The notes under the pieces: generated by a model
What the model saw: only the letters and a program-made list of their open reading frames with translations
What the model was told of the DNA's origin: nothing
Databases searched by the model: none
Translations under genes and position numbers: made by a program
Source of the DNA: Alterinioella nitratireducens
GTDB lineage: Bacteria; Pseudomonadota; Alphaproteobacteria; Rhodobacterales; Rhodobacteraceae
Reading direction: 5' to 3'
Assembly: GCF_013155465.1 (NCBI RefSeq)
Contig: NZ_JABJVX010000001.1
Span: forward strand, 310,001-374,000
DNA length: 64,000 bases
Shown here: positions 53,162-62,758 of the stretch, in pieces
Layout: each line of letters opens with the position of its first letter
Numbering within the stretch: the first letter of the stretch is position 1

Positions 53162-54805
53162 TCACACCAGCCGCGACACGTCCACCGCCGCGCGCACGAA
53201 ATCGGCGAAGAGGGGATGCGGCGCGAAGGGTTTGGATTTCAGCTCGGGGTGGAATTGCACGCCGATATACCACGGGTGATCCTCGACCTCGACGATCTCG
53301 GGCAGGCGGCCATCGGGGGACATGCCGGAGAAGATCAGGCCCTTTTCCTCAAGCGCCTTCTGAAAGCGCAGGTCGACCTCGTAGCGGTGGCGGTGGCGTT
53401 CCTCGATCCGGGTGGTGCCGTAGATCTCGGCCACTTTTGAGTCGTCCTTCAACACCGCGTCATAGGCCCCCAGCCGCATGGTGCCGCCCTTGTCATCCGT
53501 GACCTTGCGGGACACGGTATGATTGCCCTGCACCCATTCCTTGAGGTGGTAGACCACGGGCGTGAACCGCTTTTTCCCGGCCTCGAAGTCGAACTCCTCG
53601 GACCCCGCATCCTCCATCCTGGCCAGGTTGCGCGCGGCCTCGATCACCGCCATCTGCATGCCGAGGCAGATGCCCAGATAGGGAATTTTCCGCGTGCGGG
53701 CAAACTCCGCCGCCTTGATCTTGCCCTCGGTGCCGCGTTCGCCGAACCCGCCGGGGACCAGGATCGCGTGGAAGCCCTCAAGATGCGGCGCGGGGTCTTC
53801 GGTGTCGAACACTTCCGCATCGACCCAGTCGACATTGACCTTGACCCGGTTGGCCATGCCGCCATGGGTCAGCGCCTCCTTGATCGACTTGTAGGCGTCT
53901 TCCAGCTGCGTGTACTTGCCGACGATGGCGACGTTGATCTCGCCCTCGGTGTGGTGGATGCGGTCGGCCACGTCCTGCCAGATGCCCAGATCGGGGCGCG
54001 GCGCGGGCGAGATGTTGAACGCGTCCAGCACCGCCTGGTCCAGCCCCTCGCGGTGATAGGCCAGCGGCGCCTCGTAGATCGACTTGAGGTCATAGGCGGG
54101 CACCACCGCCTCCTTGCGGACATTGCAGAAAAGGGCGATCTTCTCGCGCTCCTTCTCGGGGATCGGCTGTTCCGAGCGGCAGACAAGGATATCGGGCGCG
54201 ATGCCGATGGACTGCAATTCCTTGACGCTGTGCTGCGTCGGCTTGGTCTTGAGCTCTCCGCTGGCGGCCAGGTAGGGCAGCAGCGTCAGGTGCATGAAGA
54301 TGCATTGCCCGCGCGGCTTGTCATGGGAGAACTGGCGGATCGCCTCGAAGAATGGCAGGCCCTCGATATCGCCCACCGTGCCGCCGATTTCGCAGAGCAT
54401 GAAATCCACGTCATCCTCGCCGATGCGGATGAAATCCTTGATCTCGTTGGTGACATGCGGAATCACCTGGATGGTCTTGCCCAGGTAGTCGCCCTTGCGC
54501 TCCTTCTCCAGCACGTCCGAATAGATCCGGCCCGAGCTGACAGAATCGGTCTTGCAGGCAGGCACGCCGGTGAAACGCTCGTAATGGCCGAGGTCGAGGT
54601 CGGTCTCGGCCCCGTCATCGGTGACGAAGACCTCGCCATGTTCGAACGGGCTCATCGTGCCGGGATCGACGTTCAGGTAAGGGTCCAGCTTGCGCAGCCG
54701 CACGGTGAATCCACGCGCCTGCAGAAGCGAGCCGAGCGCCGCCGAGGCCAGCCCCTTGCCCAGGCTCGAGACCACACCGCCGGTGATGAAGATGAAACGC
54801 GCCAT
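53162..54805 (-). CDS. pyrG: CTP synthase
   Basis: The 547-residue enzyme makes CTP from UTP, ATP and glutamine. The synthetase domain starts [24 protein letters not shown] and has [40 protein letters not shown]. The class I glutaminase domain has the Cys in LGICLGMQ and the His/Glu in [16 protein letters not shown] 54805 gives the family start. Normal length. Confidence 0.98.
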   Translation of the reverse strand: MARFIFITGGVVSSLGKGLASAALGSLLQARGFTVRLRKLDPYLNVDPGTMSPFEHGEVFVTDDGAETDLDLGHYERFTGVPACKTDSVSSGRIYSDVLEKERKGDYLGKTIQVIPHVTNEIKDFIRIGEDDVDFMLCEIGGTVGDIEGLPFFEAIRQFSHDKPRGQCIFMHLTLLPYLAASGELKTKPTQHSVKELQSIGIAPDILVCRSEQPIPEKEREKIALFCNVRKEAVVPAYDLKSIYEAPLAYHREGLDQAVLDAFNISPAPRPDLGIWQDVADRIHHTEGEINVAIVGKYTQLEDAYKSIKEALTHGGMANRVKVNVDWVDAEVFDTEDPAPHLEGFHAILVPGGFGERGTEGKIKAAEFARTRKIPYLGICLGMQMAVIEAARNLARMEDAGSEEFDFEAGKKRFTPVVYHLKEWVQGNHTVSRKVTDDKGGTMRLGAYDAVLKDDSKVAEIYGTTRIEERHRHRYEVDLRFQKALEEKGLIFSGMSPDGRLPEIVEVEDHPWYIGVQFHPELKSKPFAPHPLFADFVRAAVDVSRLV

Positions 54806-54968
54806 ATGGTGCTTGCCCCCCGTGCCGGACCGCCGCATCGCAATGGCGATTCCCGGTCCTGAAATCCGATACTCACGGGATTTGAGGATAACAGGATTCG
54901 CAGCGCGTCCGCAAGGCAGCCGCTAGATGATGTTGAGTAAAGGGGGCAGGCCCCCAAGATTTATTGGA

Positions 54969-55343
54969 TCATTCGGTGCGCGGCGGCACCAGCGGCGCGT
55001 CGCTATCGGATGGCGGCAGAAGCGGGCCGTCGCCGCTCAGGTCGGGAAGGACGGGCGCATCGCCGGGCTCTTCCGCTGGCGCGTCGGTGACCCGGTCCAG
55101 CACCGATCCGCCGCCCGAGTTCTGCGCCGACAGGATGGTCAGCGTGATCGAGGTGACCAGGAAGGCAACCGCGAAAACCCAGGTGATCTTGCCAAGCGCC
55201 GAGGCCGCAGAGCGCCCCGTCATCGCGCCGCCGCCACCGCCGCCGCCCATGCCGAGCCCGCCCCCTTCGGAGCGTTGCAGCAGCACCACGCCGATCAGGC
55301 AGATGGCGAGGATCAGGTGGATGACGAGAATGACATTTTCCAT
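54969..55343 (-). CDS. secG: Preprotein translocase subunit SecG
   Basis: The 124-residue protein has two membrane helices (VILVIHLILAICLIGVVLLQRSEGGGLGMGGGGGGG and ITWVFAVAFLVTSITLTIL) around the glycine-rich loop, which mark SecG. The acidic, proline-rich tail is typical for alphaproteobacteria. It lies upstream of pyrG on the same strand, a common pairing. Confidence 0.95.
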   Translation of the reverse strand: MENVILVIHLILAICLIGVVLLQRSEGGGLGMGGGGGGGAMTGRSAASALGKITWVFAVAFLVTSITLTILSAQNSGGGSVLDRVTDAPAEEPGDAPVLPDLSGDGPLLPPSDSDAPLVPPRTE

Positions 55344-55466
55344 GGGGGGATCGGTCCGGGCCTTGGTGTGCTTTCTCGCCTACTTATGAGATGCGACAGG
55401 CCGCCGCAAGCCCATGGATGCAGGTGCAGCACGGGTTTCGCCGGACGGTGATGCGCATGCCGCCCC

Positions 55467-56708
55467 TCATGTCAGTGCCACGGGGTCCGGCAGCGCAATC
55501 GTGAAGGTGGTGGTGCCGTCCGCGCAGTCCACCTCGATCCGCCCGCCTTGCGCGTCGGCGATGGAGCCCGCGATATAGAGGCCAAGCCCCAACCCGCCGC
55601 CGCTTTCCCGGTTGCCCCTCTGGAAGGGCTGGAACAGTTGCTGACGCATCTCCTCGGGCAGGGCCTCGCCCTGGTTGGCGACACAGACAGTGACGCCTTG
55701 CGCATCCGTCACCGCCCGAACCGCGATGGGGGCGCCCTCTTGTCCATGCTGCACGGCGTTTGACACGAGGTTCGAAACCGCCTGCGCCACCCGCGCGGCA
55801 TCGCAGTGCACGGGACGGGTGATCGACAGATCCAGCGCGATCTCCCTCTCGGGAAAGGCCGACCGGATTTCCCCGACGACATGGGTGATGGCCTGCGACA
55901 GCGGCGCGTCGGGCTCGGCGTTGACCCGGATGCCGCCGCCGAGACGGTTCTTCGCGTGCAGCATGATATTGCCGATCAGGTCGCTCATGCGATGCACCGA
56001 GGCGCGCATCAGGGGCAGCAGATCGCGCGCCTTGTCGGTCTGCGGCTCCTTCGCCAGCAGCCGCAGGCCCGCGTCGAGGGCGGCCACCGGGTTGCGCAGG
56101 TCATGGCCCAGGACGGCGACGAATTCCTCCTGGATGCGCGCCATCTCGCGCTCATGGGCGACATGCGCCTCCTGTGCCTCCAGCCGTTCCTCGGTCTCCA
56201 GGCTGCGGCCGATGAGGTCCGCGAACATCTCCAGCATGGCGACGGCGCGGGGGTGCTTGACGTCGCGCGGCACGGTGTCGATGGCGCAGAGCGTGCCGAA
56301 GAAACTGCCATCGCTGCGATGGATCGGGATCGAGGCGTAGCTGACGATGCCGAACTTTGCCGCGATCGGGTGGTTCCGGTAGACCTCATCGGTGGCGACA
56401 TCGTTGAACAGCACTTTCTGCCGCGTCACCCGAACCGATTGGCAGAAGGTCGACCGGATCTCGATCTCGTCGCCCGGTGCCAGGCCGAAATCGACCTCGT
56501 CCACGGTCCGGCAGGCGACCCAGCGATCCTCGGTCACGCGCGCGACCGCCGCAAAGCGCATGTTCGCGGCCAGCATCACGGTTTCGAGGATGGTGCCGAC
56601 AAGGTCGCTGCTGGACAGCATCTCGATATCGGCCTGGAAATCATGCGCGCGCGCCAGAAAGGCGGCGTTATCCTGCAACTGCGTCCGGCGCAGCATTTCG
56701 TCCGTCAT
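55467..56708 (-). CDS. GAF-domain sensor histidine kinase
   Basis: The 413-residue protein has an N-terminal GAF domain (about 25-165, with MRFAAVARVTEDRWVACRTVDEVDFGL and FFGTLCAIDTVPRDV). A HisKA helix with the phosphoacceptor His (EEFVAVLGHDLRNPVAALDAGL) and the ATPase domain (AVSNLVSNAVQHG N-box; GGGLGLGLYIAGSIA G-box) follow. No membrane segment, so it senses inside the cell. No response regulator gene adjoins it. The start may be 56708 or 30 bases upstream (MSGDIRDGW). Confidence 0.88.
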   Translation of the reverse strand: MTDEMLRRTQLQDNAAFLARAHDFQADIEMLSSSDLVGTILETVMLAANMRFAAVARVTEDRWVACRTVDEVDFGLAPGDEIEIRSTFCQSVRVTRQKVLFNDVATDEVYRNHPIAAKFGIVSYASIPIHRSDGSFFGTLCAIDTVPRDVKHPRAVAMLEMFADLIGRSLETEERLEAQEAHVAHEREMARIQEEFVAVLGHDLRNPVAALDAGLRLLAKEPQTDKARDLLPLMRASVHRMSDLIGNIMLHAKNRLGGGIRVNAEPDAPLSQAITHVVGEIRSAFPEREIALDLSITRPVHCDAARVAQAVSNLVSNAVQHGQEGAPIAVRAVTDAQGVTVCVANQGEALPEEMRQQLFQPFQRGNRESGGGLGLGLYIAGSIADAQGGRIEVDCADGTTTFTIALPDPVALT

Positions 56709-56873
56709 ATCCCACCCATCCCGTATGTCACCCGACATCCGCCAAATCTTGCACAACACGGGATGGGAGGCAATCTTGCCTGACCGCGCGCGCGCCGCGC
56801 CAGATTCCGGTTTCACCCCGCCTCCCGCGCCGCTATACCGCCTGCGGAGTTTCGGACAGGAAGGACGAACAGC

Positions 56874-58169
56874 ATGGCCAATGTCGTGGTGGTGGGGGCC
56901 CAGTGGGGCGATGAAGGCAAGGGCAAGATCGTCGATTGGCTGTCCGAGCGCGCCGATGTGATCGCGCGATTCCAGGGCGGCCATAACGCGGGCCACACGC
57001 TGGTTGTCGATGGCACCGTCTACAAGCTGCACGCGCTGCCCTCGGGCGTGGTGCGCGGCGGCAAGCTGTCCGTCATCGGCAATGGCGTGGTGCTGGACCC
57101 CTGGCACCTGATGCGTGAGATCGAGACCATCCGCGCGCAGGGCGTGCAGATCAGCCCCGAGACGCTGATGATCGCCGAGAACACGCCGCTGATCCTGCCC
57201 ATCCACGGTGAGCTTGATCGCGCCCGCGAGGAGGCCGCCAGCACGGGCACCAAGATCGGCACCACCGGGCGCGGCATCGGCCCGGCCTATGAGGACAAGG
57301 TGGGCCGCCGCTCGGTCCGGGTGGCCGATCTGGCCGATGACGCGACGCTTGAGGCGCGGGTGGACCGCGCGCTGCAACATCACAACCCGCTGCGCCGGGG
57401 TCTGGGCATCGCGCCTGTCGATCGCGACCGGCTGCTGGCCGATCTGCGCCAGATCGCGCCGCAGGTTCTGGAATACGCCGCGCCGGTCTGGAAGGTGATG
57501 AACGAGAAGCGCCGCGCCGGCAAACGCATCCTCTTTGAAGGGGCGCAGGGCGCGCTGCTGGATATCGACTTCGGCACCTATCCCTTTGTCACCTCATCGA
57601 ATGTCATCGCGGGCCAGGCCGCCACCGGCGTCGGCATCGGCCCCGGCGCGATCGACTTCGTGCTTGGCATCGTCAAGGCCTACACCACCCGCGTCGGCGA
57701 AGGCCCGTTCCCGACCGAATTGGAGGATGCCGACGGCCAGCGCCTGGGCGAACGGGGGCATGAGTTCGGCACCACCACGGGGCGCAAGCGCCGCTGCGGC
57801 TGGTTCGACGCCGTCCTCGTGCGCCAGACCTGCGCGACCTCGGGTGTGAACGGCATCGCGCTGACCAAGCTCGACGTGCTGGACGGGTTCGAGACGCTGC
57901 GCATCTGCACCGGCTACGCGCTGGATGGCGAGGTGCTGGACTACCTGCCCACCGCCGCCGAGCAACAGGCCCGCTGCGTGCCGGTCTACGAGGAGATGCC
58001 GGGCTGGTCCGAAACCACGGAAGGCGCCCGCTCCTGGGCCGACCTGCCCGCCAACGCGATCAAATATGTGCGCCGGGTCGAGGAATTGATCCAATGCCCT
58101 GTCGCCATGCTCTCGACCAGCCCGGAACGCGAGGATACCATCCTGGTGACCGACCCCTTCGCCGACTGA
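56874..58169 (+). CDS. purA: Adenylosuccinate synthetase
   Basis: The 431-residue enzyme joins IMP and aspartate with GTP in AMP synthesis. Marks are [78 protein letters not shown] and [16 protein letters not shown]. Full length, typical start. Confidence 0.98.
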   Translation: MANVVVVGAQWGDEGKGKIVDWLSERADVIARFQGGHNAGHTLVVDGTVYKLHALPSGVVRGGKLSVIGNGVVLDPWHLMREIETIRAQGVQISPETLMIAENTPLILPIHGELDRAREEAASTGTKIGTTGRGIGPAYEDKVGRRSVRVADLADDATLEARVDRALQHHNPLRRGLGIAPVDRDRLLADLRQIAPQVLEYAAPVWKVMNEKRRAGKRILFEGAQGALLDIDFGTYPFVTSSNVIAGQAATGVGIGPGAIDFVLGIVKAYTTRVGEGPFPTELEDADGQRLGERGHEFGTTTGRKRRCGWFDAVLVRQTCATSGVNGIALTKLDVLDGFETLRICTGYALDGEVLDYLPTAAEQQARCVPVYEEMPGWSETTEGARSWADLPANAIKYVRRVEELIQCPVAMLSTSPEREDTILVTDPFAD

Positions 58170-58191
58170 CCGACTGATAAGGAGGCCCGAT

Positions 58192-58437
58192 ATGGCCCTG
58201 TCCTACAAGGCGCGCCGCCGCTGGGCGCTGGTGATCTTGCTCCTGGGCCTGCCCGGCTACATCGCCGTGGCCTGGTTCCTGACCAGTTTCCTGGAGGTGC
58301 AGTCGGTGCTGCTGCAACTGGCGATCTTCGTGGGCCTGGGGGTGGTCTGGATCATTCCGCTCAAGCCGATCTTCATGGGGATCGGCCAGCCCGACCCGGA
58401 TGCGGACAGAGACCGGGACGACACACCCGACCGGTGA
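58192..58437 (+). CDS. DUF2842 small membrane protein
   Basis: The 81-residue protein has two membrane helices (WALVILLLGLPGYIAVAWFLTSFL and VLLQLAIFVGLGVVWIIPLKPIFMGIGQPDP). The WIIPLKPIF end is characteristic of DUF2842. It starts 22 bases after purA with AAGGAGG ahead, so it is co-transcribed. Role unknown. Confidence 0.88.
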   Translation: MALSYKARRRWALVILLLGLPGYIAVAWFLTSFLEVQSVLLQLAIFVGLGVVWIIPLKPIFMGIGQPDPDADRDRDDTPDR

Positions 58438-58461
58438 CCGACATCTGGTGATGACAAAAGA

Positions 58462-58496
58462 AAACCCCCGGAAGGCGCATTGCCTGCCGGGGGTTT
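58462..58496. terminator. Bidirectional intrinsic terminator
   Basis: AAACCCCCGG (58462-58471) pairs with CCGGGGGTTT (58487-58496), with an inner GGC/GCC pair. T-runs follow in both directions, serving the purA transcript and the convergent long gene. Confidence 0.9.
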
Positions 58497-58521
58497 CCCT
58501 GTTCGGGATCGGGGCCTGCGG

Positions 58522-60990
58522 TCAGCGGCGGTAGTAATCCGATTTCCGGGTCAGGCGGAACTGGCCGCGGCGGATCTTCTCGATCTGGCCGTCATTCAGG
58601 ATCAGGCCGAAGGCGCGCAGCGCATCCTCGCGCGCGATCTCGCTATTCGAGGCCTGGATCACCAGGTTGACGACCTCGGCGCGGCCAAAGACGGACTGGC
58701 CCATGCGATGCGTCACGAACCCGGCGGCGGCAGCCGCGACATCGACCAGCTCACTGGCGCCGTTTTCCTGTGCGTAACGCCCGAATTCATCATCCGCCAG
58801 CACCGGCCCGGTGGGGGCGGGCGTATCGACGACCCGGGCGATGGCCTGCTCGGGCTCCAGGTCCAGGGTGCCGGTCGCGGCCTCCCGGTCTTCGTCTTCA
58901 TGGCGGTCTTCGTCGCGCGACATATCGCGGGCGACGGCGAGGTTGCTTTTCACCACGCGGCGCGGGCGCACCACGGTGGCGGTGGGCAGCGCGCGGGCGC
59001 GGCCCTCGCCGGTGGTCTCGTCGACGCGCTGCTCCGAGACCAGCACCAGCGGCGCGGGCCGGGCGGTGGCCGGGGCGGGGCGGTCCAGGCGGCGCTGGCC
59101 CTCCTTCTGCACCCGGCGCGGGCGCATGACGCGGGCCAGGTCTTCGCGGTAAGGCTCGGTCTCGTCCTCGGGGGCTTGCGGCTCGGCCAGCTGTTCCTCG
59201 GCGGCGCGCGCGGCGACGGCGGCTTTCAGGTGGCCGATATTGGCGCGGCGGCGGCTGTTCTCATCGGTCGAGAGGCGGCTGTCGGTGGCCTCGAACAGGC
59301 GGCGCACATCCTCCTCCGGGTCGCCGGTTTCCGAGCGCTCCTCCAGTTGCTGGCGGCGGGCCTCGCGCTCGGCGCGGCGGCTTTGCCGGTCGGCTTCGAT
59401 CGCGGCCAGTTCGCGCTGCAATTCGGCCTCGTCCGCGGGGTCGAGATCGGTGGGCGAGGGATCGGCCCCGGCTTCGGCCGTGTCCGTGTCGTCCGCGTCG
59501 GCAGTGGGCGCATTCTCGGCGTCGGCCTCGGGGGCGGCTTTGGTCTTGCCGCGGATCACCCAGACGCGCGGCGCTGTGGCGGCGGGGGCCGGTTGCGCGG
59601 CGTCTTCGGTGCCGGTGTCTTCGGCGGTCTCGGCCTCATCAGCGGTCTCGGTCTCGGCCTCGGCTTCCGGCGCGTCACCCGTTTCGGGCGCGTCCTCGAC
59701 GGCCTCGCCCGTCTCCTGCGCCGCAGTGTCGTCGGAGCCTGCCGCCGCCAGCGCCGCGATCAACGCGTCCGAGGCGTTTTCATCGGCATCCTGCGCCACC
59801 GCATCGTCAGTGTCGTCATCCCCGACCTCGGCCCCGACCTCGGCCCCGACCTCGGCGACGTCTTCATCATCCCCATCCTCGGGATCATCGGAAAAAGGGT
59901 CGCCTGCGTGCTCGTCCTCGCTATATCCGATCTCGTCATCGCGGTCGCGGGCTTCCTCCAGCGCGACGACGCGGCGGATGCGGGCCAGTTTCGCGGCGAC
60001 ACTGTCGGGGTCGGGAAAGCTTTCCTCGACGGGTTCGGCAAAGGCTTCCTCGGCGCGGTTGTCCCCGGCGCTGTGCTGCACAGTCTCATCGGCGGCTGAC
60101 ATCGCCTGCATGACCGCGGAAAGCGTGTCTTCGCCCTCGGCCCGGTCGTCCTGCCCGTCCTCTTCCGCATCAGCGGCACCGGCGGCACCGGCGGCAAGGG
60201 CTGCGGCAGTGGCGCTGGCGGCGGCGAGGGCGGCGGCATCGCTGTCCTCATCCTCGGCCTCAACCGGCGTGTCGCTTTCGGCAAAGAAATTTTCCGCCGC
60301 ATCTTCGGCGGTTTCCTCTGCCGGTGCGTCGTCGCCGGTCGTGTCCTCGGCAGCGGCTTCGGGGGCCGTGAAATCCGCGACGAGGGACTCGTCTTCCGCG
60401 GCAACTTCGGTGGCGGCGGTATCTTCGACGAGGGCCTCATCCTGCGCGACCGCCTCGGCAGGGGCCTGCTCGCGACCATCCTCGGGCTCGTCTTCAGCCG
60501 AAGACGCCTCCGCCTCGGCCAGGTCGCCCGCAGCCTCGGCCAACTCCGCCGCATCCTCGGCCACCTCCTCGGCGGCATCGGCCAGATCGGCGGTGTCTTC
60601 GGCCACATCCTCGGCCGCTTCCGCGACCTCCTCGGGGCTGGCGTCGTCCTCCTCGACCTCGGCCACGCCACGCGCCGCATCGCCATCCTCGGCCATTGCG
60701 CCTTCGGGGGCGGCGTCGGTATTGTCATAGGCTTCGTCCGACTGGCGCAGGATCAGCCCGGTTTCGGAGAGCTGCGCATTGACCCGTGCCTTGACCGCCT
60801 GTTCGGTGATCCGGTGCAGCATCTCGGCGTCGGGGGTCGGCGGCTCGGCCCCGAAGAACCTGTCGCCCGCGGCCAGGTCGCGGAAATATTCCGCGATCGC
60901 CTTCATCGCCGAGAAAGGATCGTTGAACCCTTCCAGCGTGCAGGAGAACGTCCCGTAGGAGACCGTCAAAATCTTGTTTGCATCACTCAT
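58522..60990 (-). CDS. Very long acidic low-complexity protein of unknown function
   Basis: The 822-residue protein has a folded-looking start (1-75: KILTVSYGTFSCTLEGFNDPFSAMKAIAEYFRDLAAGDRFFGAEPP) and a folded-looking end (about 735-822: GFVTHRMGQSVFGRAEVVNLVIQASN... DALRAFGLILNDGQIEKIRRGQFRLTRKSDYYRR). Between them lie about 500 residues dominated by Ala, Glu and Asp, including AEDVAEDTADLADAAEEVAED heptad-like repeats, and then an Arg-rich part. The ends are conserved-type, and the middle is probably disordered or coiled. No catalytic motif seen. Long open frames on the opposite strand here are composition artefacts. Confidence 0.8.
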   Translation of the reverse strand: MSDANKILTVSYGTFSCTLEGFNDPFSAMKAIAEYFRDLAAGDRFFGAEPPTPDAEMLHRITEQAVKARVNAQLSETGLILRQSDEAYDNTDAAPEGAMAEDGDAARGVAEVEEDDASPEEVAEAAEDVAEDTADLADAAEEVAEDAAELAEAAGDLAEAEASSAEDEPEDGREQAPAEAVAQDEALVEDTAATEVAAEDESLVADFTAPEAAAEDTTGDDAPAEETAEDAAENFFAESDTPVEAEDEDSDAAALAAASATAAALAAGAAGAADAEEDGQDDRAEGEDTLSAVMQAMSAADETVQHSAGDNRAEEAFAEPVEESFPDPDSVAAKLARIRRVVALEEARDRDDEIGYSEDEHAGDPFSDDPEDGDDEDVAEVGAEVGAEVGDDDTDDAVAQDADENASDALIAALAAAGSDDTAAQETGEAVEDAPETGDAPEAEAETETADEAETAEDTGTEDAAQPAPAATAPRVWVIRGKTKAAPEADAENAPTADADDTDTAEAGADPSPTDLDPADEAELQRELAAIEADRQSRRAEREARRQQLEERSETGDPEEDVRRLFEATDSRLSTDENSRRRANIGHLKAAVAARAAEEQLAEPQAPEDETEPYREDLARVMRPRRVQKEGQRRLDRPAPATARPAPLVLVSEQRVDETTGEGRARALPTATVVRPRRVVKSNLAVARDMSRDEDRHEDEDREAATGTLDLEPEQAIARVVDTPAPTGPVLADDEFGRYAQENGASELVDVAAAAAGFVTHRMGQSVFGRAEVVNLVIQASNSEIAREDALRAFGLILNDGQIEKIRRGQFRLTRKSDYYRR
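59823..59855. repeat. 12-bp tandem repeat inside the acidic protein gene
   Basis: The unit CGACCTCGGCCC occurs nearly three times and encodes EVGAEVGAEVG on the minus strand, a slippage-prone length polymorphism candidate. Confidence 0.7.
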
Positions 60991-61123
60991 GGTCTTGCCT
61001 CTGCTCCTCCCGGCGTGGCCCCGGAATTTACACTCTTGCGAAATCTTCTGACAAATCTATTCCATTCAAAACGGTCACCATTGGGGCCATTCTTTGATTT
61101 CTGTCCGGAAAAAAGGCGATATC

Positions 61124-61789
61124 TTGCCAGCTTCATCGTCCAAAATCCGATCTGACACCTTGGTGACATTATTGGGCGGGGGGGACCTTAACCCGGCCGA
61201 TCTTGCCGAATCTTTAAGCCTCGCCCCGAAACTCGTGGCCGCCGATAGCGGCGCGGATGCTGCCCTGAGCCTCGGATACCGTCCTTGCGCGGTTGTCGGC
61301 GATCTCGATTCGATCTCGGATCACGCCCGCGTCTCGCTGCCTGACGGGGCCTTTATACATGTGGCCGAGCAGGAGAGCACGGATTTTCACAAGGCGCTGT
61401 CGCGCATTGACGCGCCCGGCGTGCTGGCGCTTGGGTTTACCGGCGGGCGCAACGATCATGAACTGGCCGCCTGGCACACGCTGATGGCGCAGCGGGCCCC
61501 GCGCGCGATCGTCCTGGGCGGGGCTGATCTGGTCTTCCTCTGCCCCGCCGAGATGACCCTGCGCCTGCCCATCGGCACGCGCGTCTCGCTCTTTCCGATG
61601 GCCCCCGTCAGCGGCACGTCGCAGGGGCTGGAATGGCCCATCGACGGGCTGGATTTCGCGCCCGGCAGGCGCATCGGCACCTCGAACCGCAGCGTGGCCG
61701 CCAGCGTCCGCCTGACGATGGACGCCGCCGCGATGCTGGTGATCCTGCCCAAGGCGCATTTGCGCATCGTCTCTGCCGCGCTGTTCTGA
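61124..61789 (+). CDS. Thiamine pyrophosphokinase
   Basis: The 221-residue enzyme makes thiamine diphosphate from thiamine. Marks are VTLLGGGDLNPADL, KLVAADSGADAALSLGYRPCAVVGDLDSIS, QESTDFHKALSRI and LGFTGGRNDHELAAWHTL. The start at TTG 61124 has AAGGCGA at the right distance. The frame extends further to 61094 without a better ribosome site. It diverges from the long acidic protein gene. Confidence 0.9.
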   Translation: MPASSSKIRSDTLVTLLGGGDLNPADLAESLSLAPKLVAADSGADAALSLGYRPCAVVGDLDSISDHARVSLPDGAFIHVAEQESTDFHKALSRIDAPGVLALGFTGGRNDHELAAWHTLMAQRAPRAIVLGGADLVFLCPAEMTLRLPIGTRVSLFPMAPVSGTSQGLEWPIDGLDFAPGRRIGTSNRSVAASVRLTMDAAAMLVILPKAHLRIVSAALF

Positions 61790-61864
61790 CAGGAGCGTTT
61801 TTCCCTCGCCAGTGCAGGCGCGCTTGTGTAAACCCGAGCCCAATCAACGAGGGACGCAACCGAC

Positions 61865-62653
61865 ATGACCGCACAGCTTTCGCCCATCGACAAGGCCAAA
61901 TTCGTCGCCGCCAAACGCGCGGTGGATTATGTCGAGGACGGGATGCGGATCGGGCTTGGCACGGGCTCGACGGCGGCCTGGATGGTGCGCTGCCTGGGGG
62001 AACTGGTGCGCGATGAGGGGATCAAGGTCACCGGCGTCGCCACCTCGACCCGCACCGCTGATCTGGCGCGCCAGGTGGGGGTGCCGATCTCGACCCTCGA
62101 TGAGGTCAAATGGCTGGACCTGACCATCGACGGGGCCGATGAATACGACCCGCAACTGAACCTCATCAAGGGCGGCGGCGGGGCGCTCTTGCAGGAGAAG
62201 ATCGTGGCCACCGCCAGCGACCAGATGATCGTGATCGCCGATGCCTCCAAGCAGGTCGAAACCCTCGGGGCCTTCCCGCTGCCGATCGAGGTGATCCCGT
62301 TCGGCTGGCAGACCACCAAGGCGCTGGTCGAGGAGATGCTGGGAAATCTCGACGTGCTCGGCAACACGACCTCGCTGCGCCTCAACCATGACACGCCGTT
62401 CCGCACCGATGAGGGCAACTTCATCCTCGATCTGCACCTGCGCCACATCCCCAATCCGCAGCAGCTCAGCCTGGTGCTGAACCAGGTGCCGGGCGTGGTC
62501 GAAAACGGGCTCTTCCTCGATATCTGCGACGTGGTGGTGATCGGCAAGGGCGATGGCAGCGTGGAAGTGCGCGACATCAACAACGGCACCGTTGAACACG
62601 AGCGCATCGACATCATCGACACCGACAACCTCTTCGTCGACATCGCGGAGTGA
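61865..62653 (+). CDS. rpiA: Ribose-5-phosphate isomerase A
   Basis: The 262-residue enzyme interconverts ribose 5-phosphate and ribulose 5-phosphate. Marks are RIGLGTGSTAAWMVRCLGE, TIDGADEYDPQLNLIKGGGGALLQEKIVATAS and DEGNFILDLHL. Full length. The glutathione reductase gene follows after 105 bases, so pentose phosphate flux and NADPH use are neighbours. Confidence 0.97.
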   Translation: MTAQLSPIDKAKFVAAKRAVDYVEDGMRIGLGTGSTAAWMVRCLGELVRDEGIKVTGVATSTRTADLARQVGVPISTLDEVKWLDLTIDGADEYDPQLNLIKGGGGALLQEKIVATASDQMIVIADASKQVETLGAFPLPIEVIPFGWQTTKALVEEMLGNLDVLGNTTSLRLNHDTPFRTDEGNFILDLHLRHIPNPQQLSLVLNQVPGVVENGLFLDICDVVVIGKGDGSVEVRDINNGTVEHERIDIIDTDNLFVDIAE

Positions 62654-62758
62654 TCGCCACCTCCTGATGCACAGGGACGTGTGCAGCCGCGCGGGCTGCG
62701 CGAGGGGGTGATTGGCGCCAGATAGGGGTTATGAGGCAATCAGGAAGGACGGCGTGAC

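Noticed and set aside
59823-59855. CRISPR-like array
   Set aside because: 12-bp units without spacers inside a coding frame; simple tandem repeat. No CRISPR or cas genes seen anywhere.
59240-60730. A 496-codon Ser/Ala-rich plus-strand frame
   Set aside because: Composition mirror of the acidic low-complexity gene on the other strand; no start context and no family.
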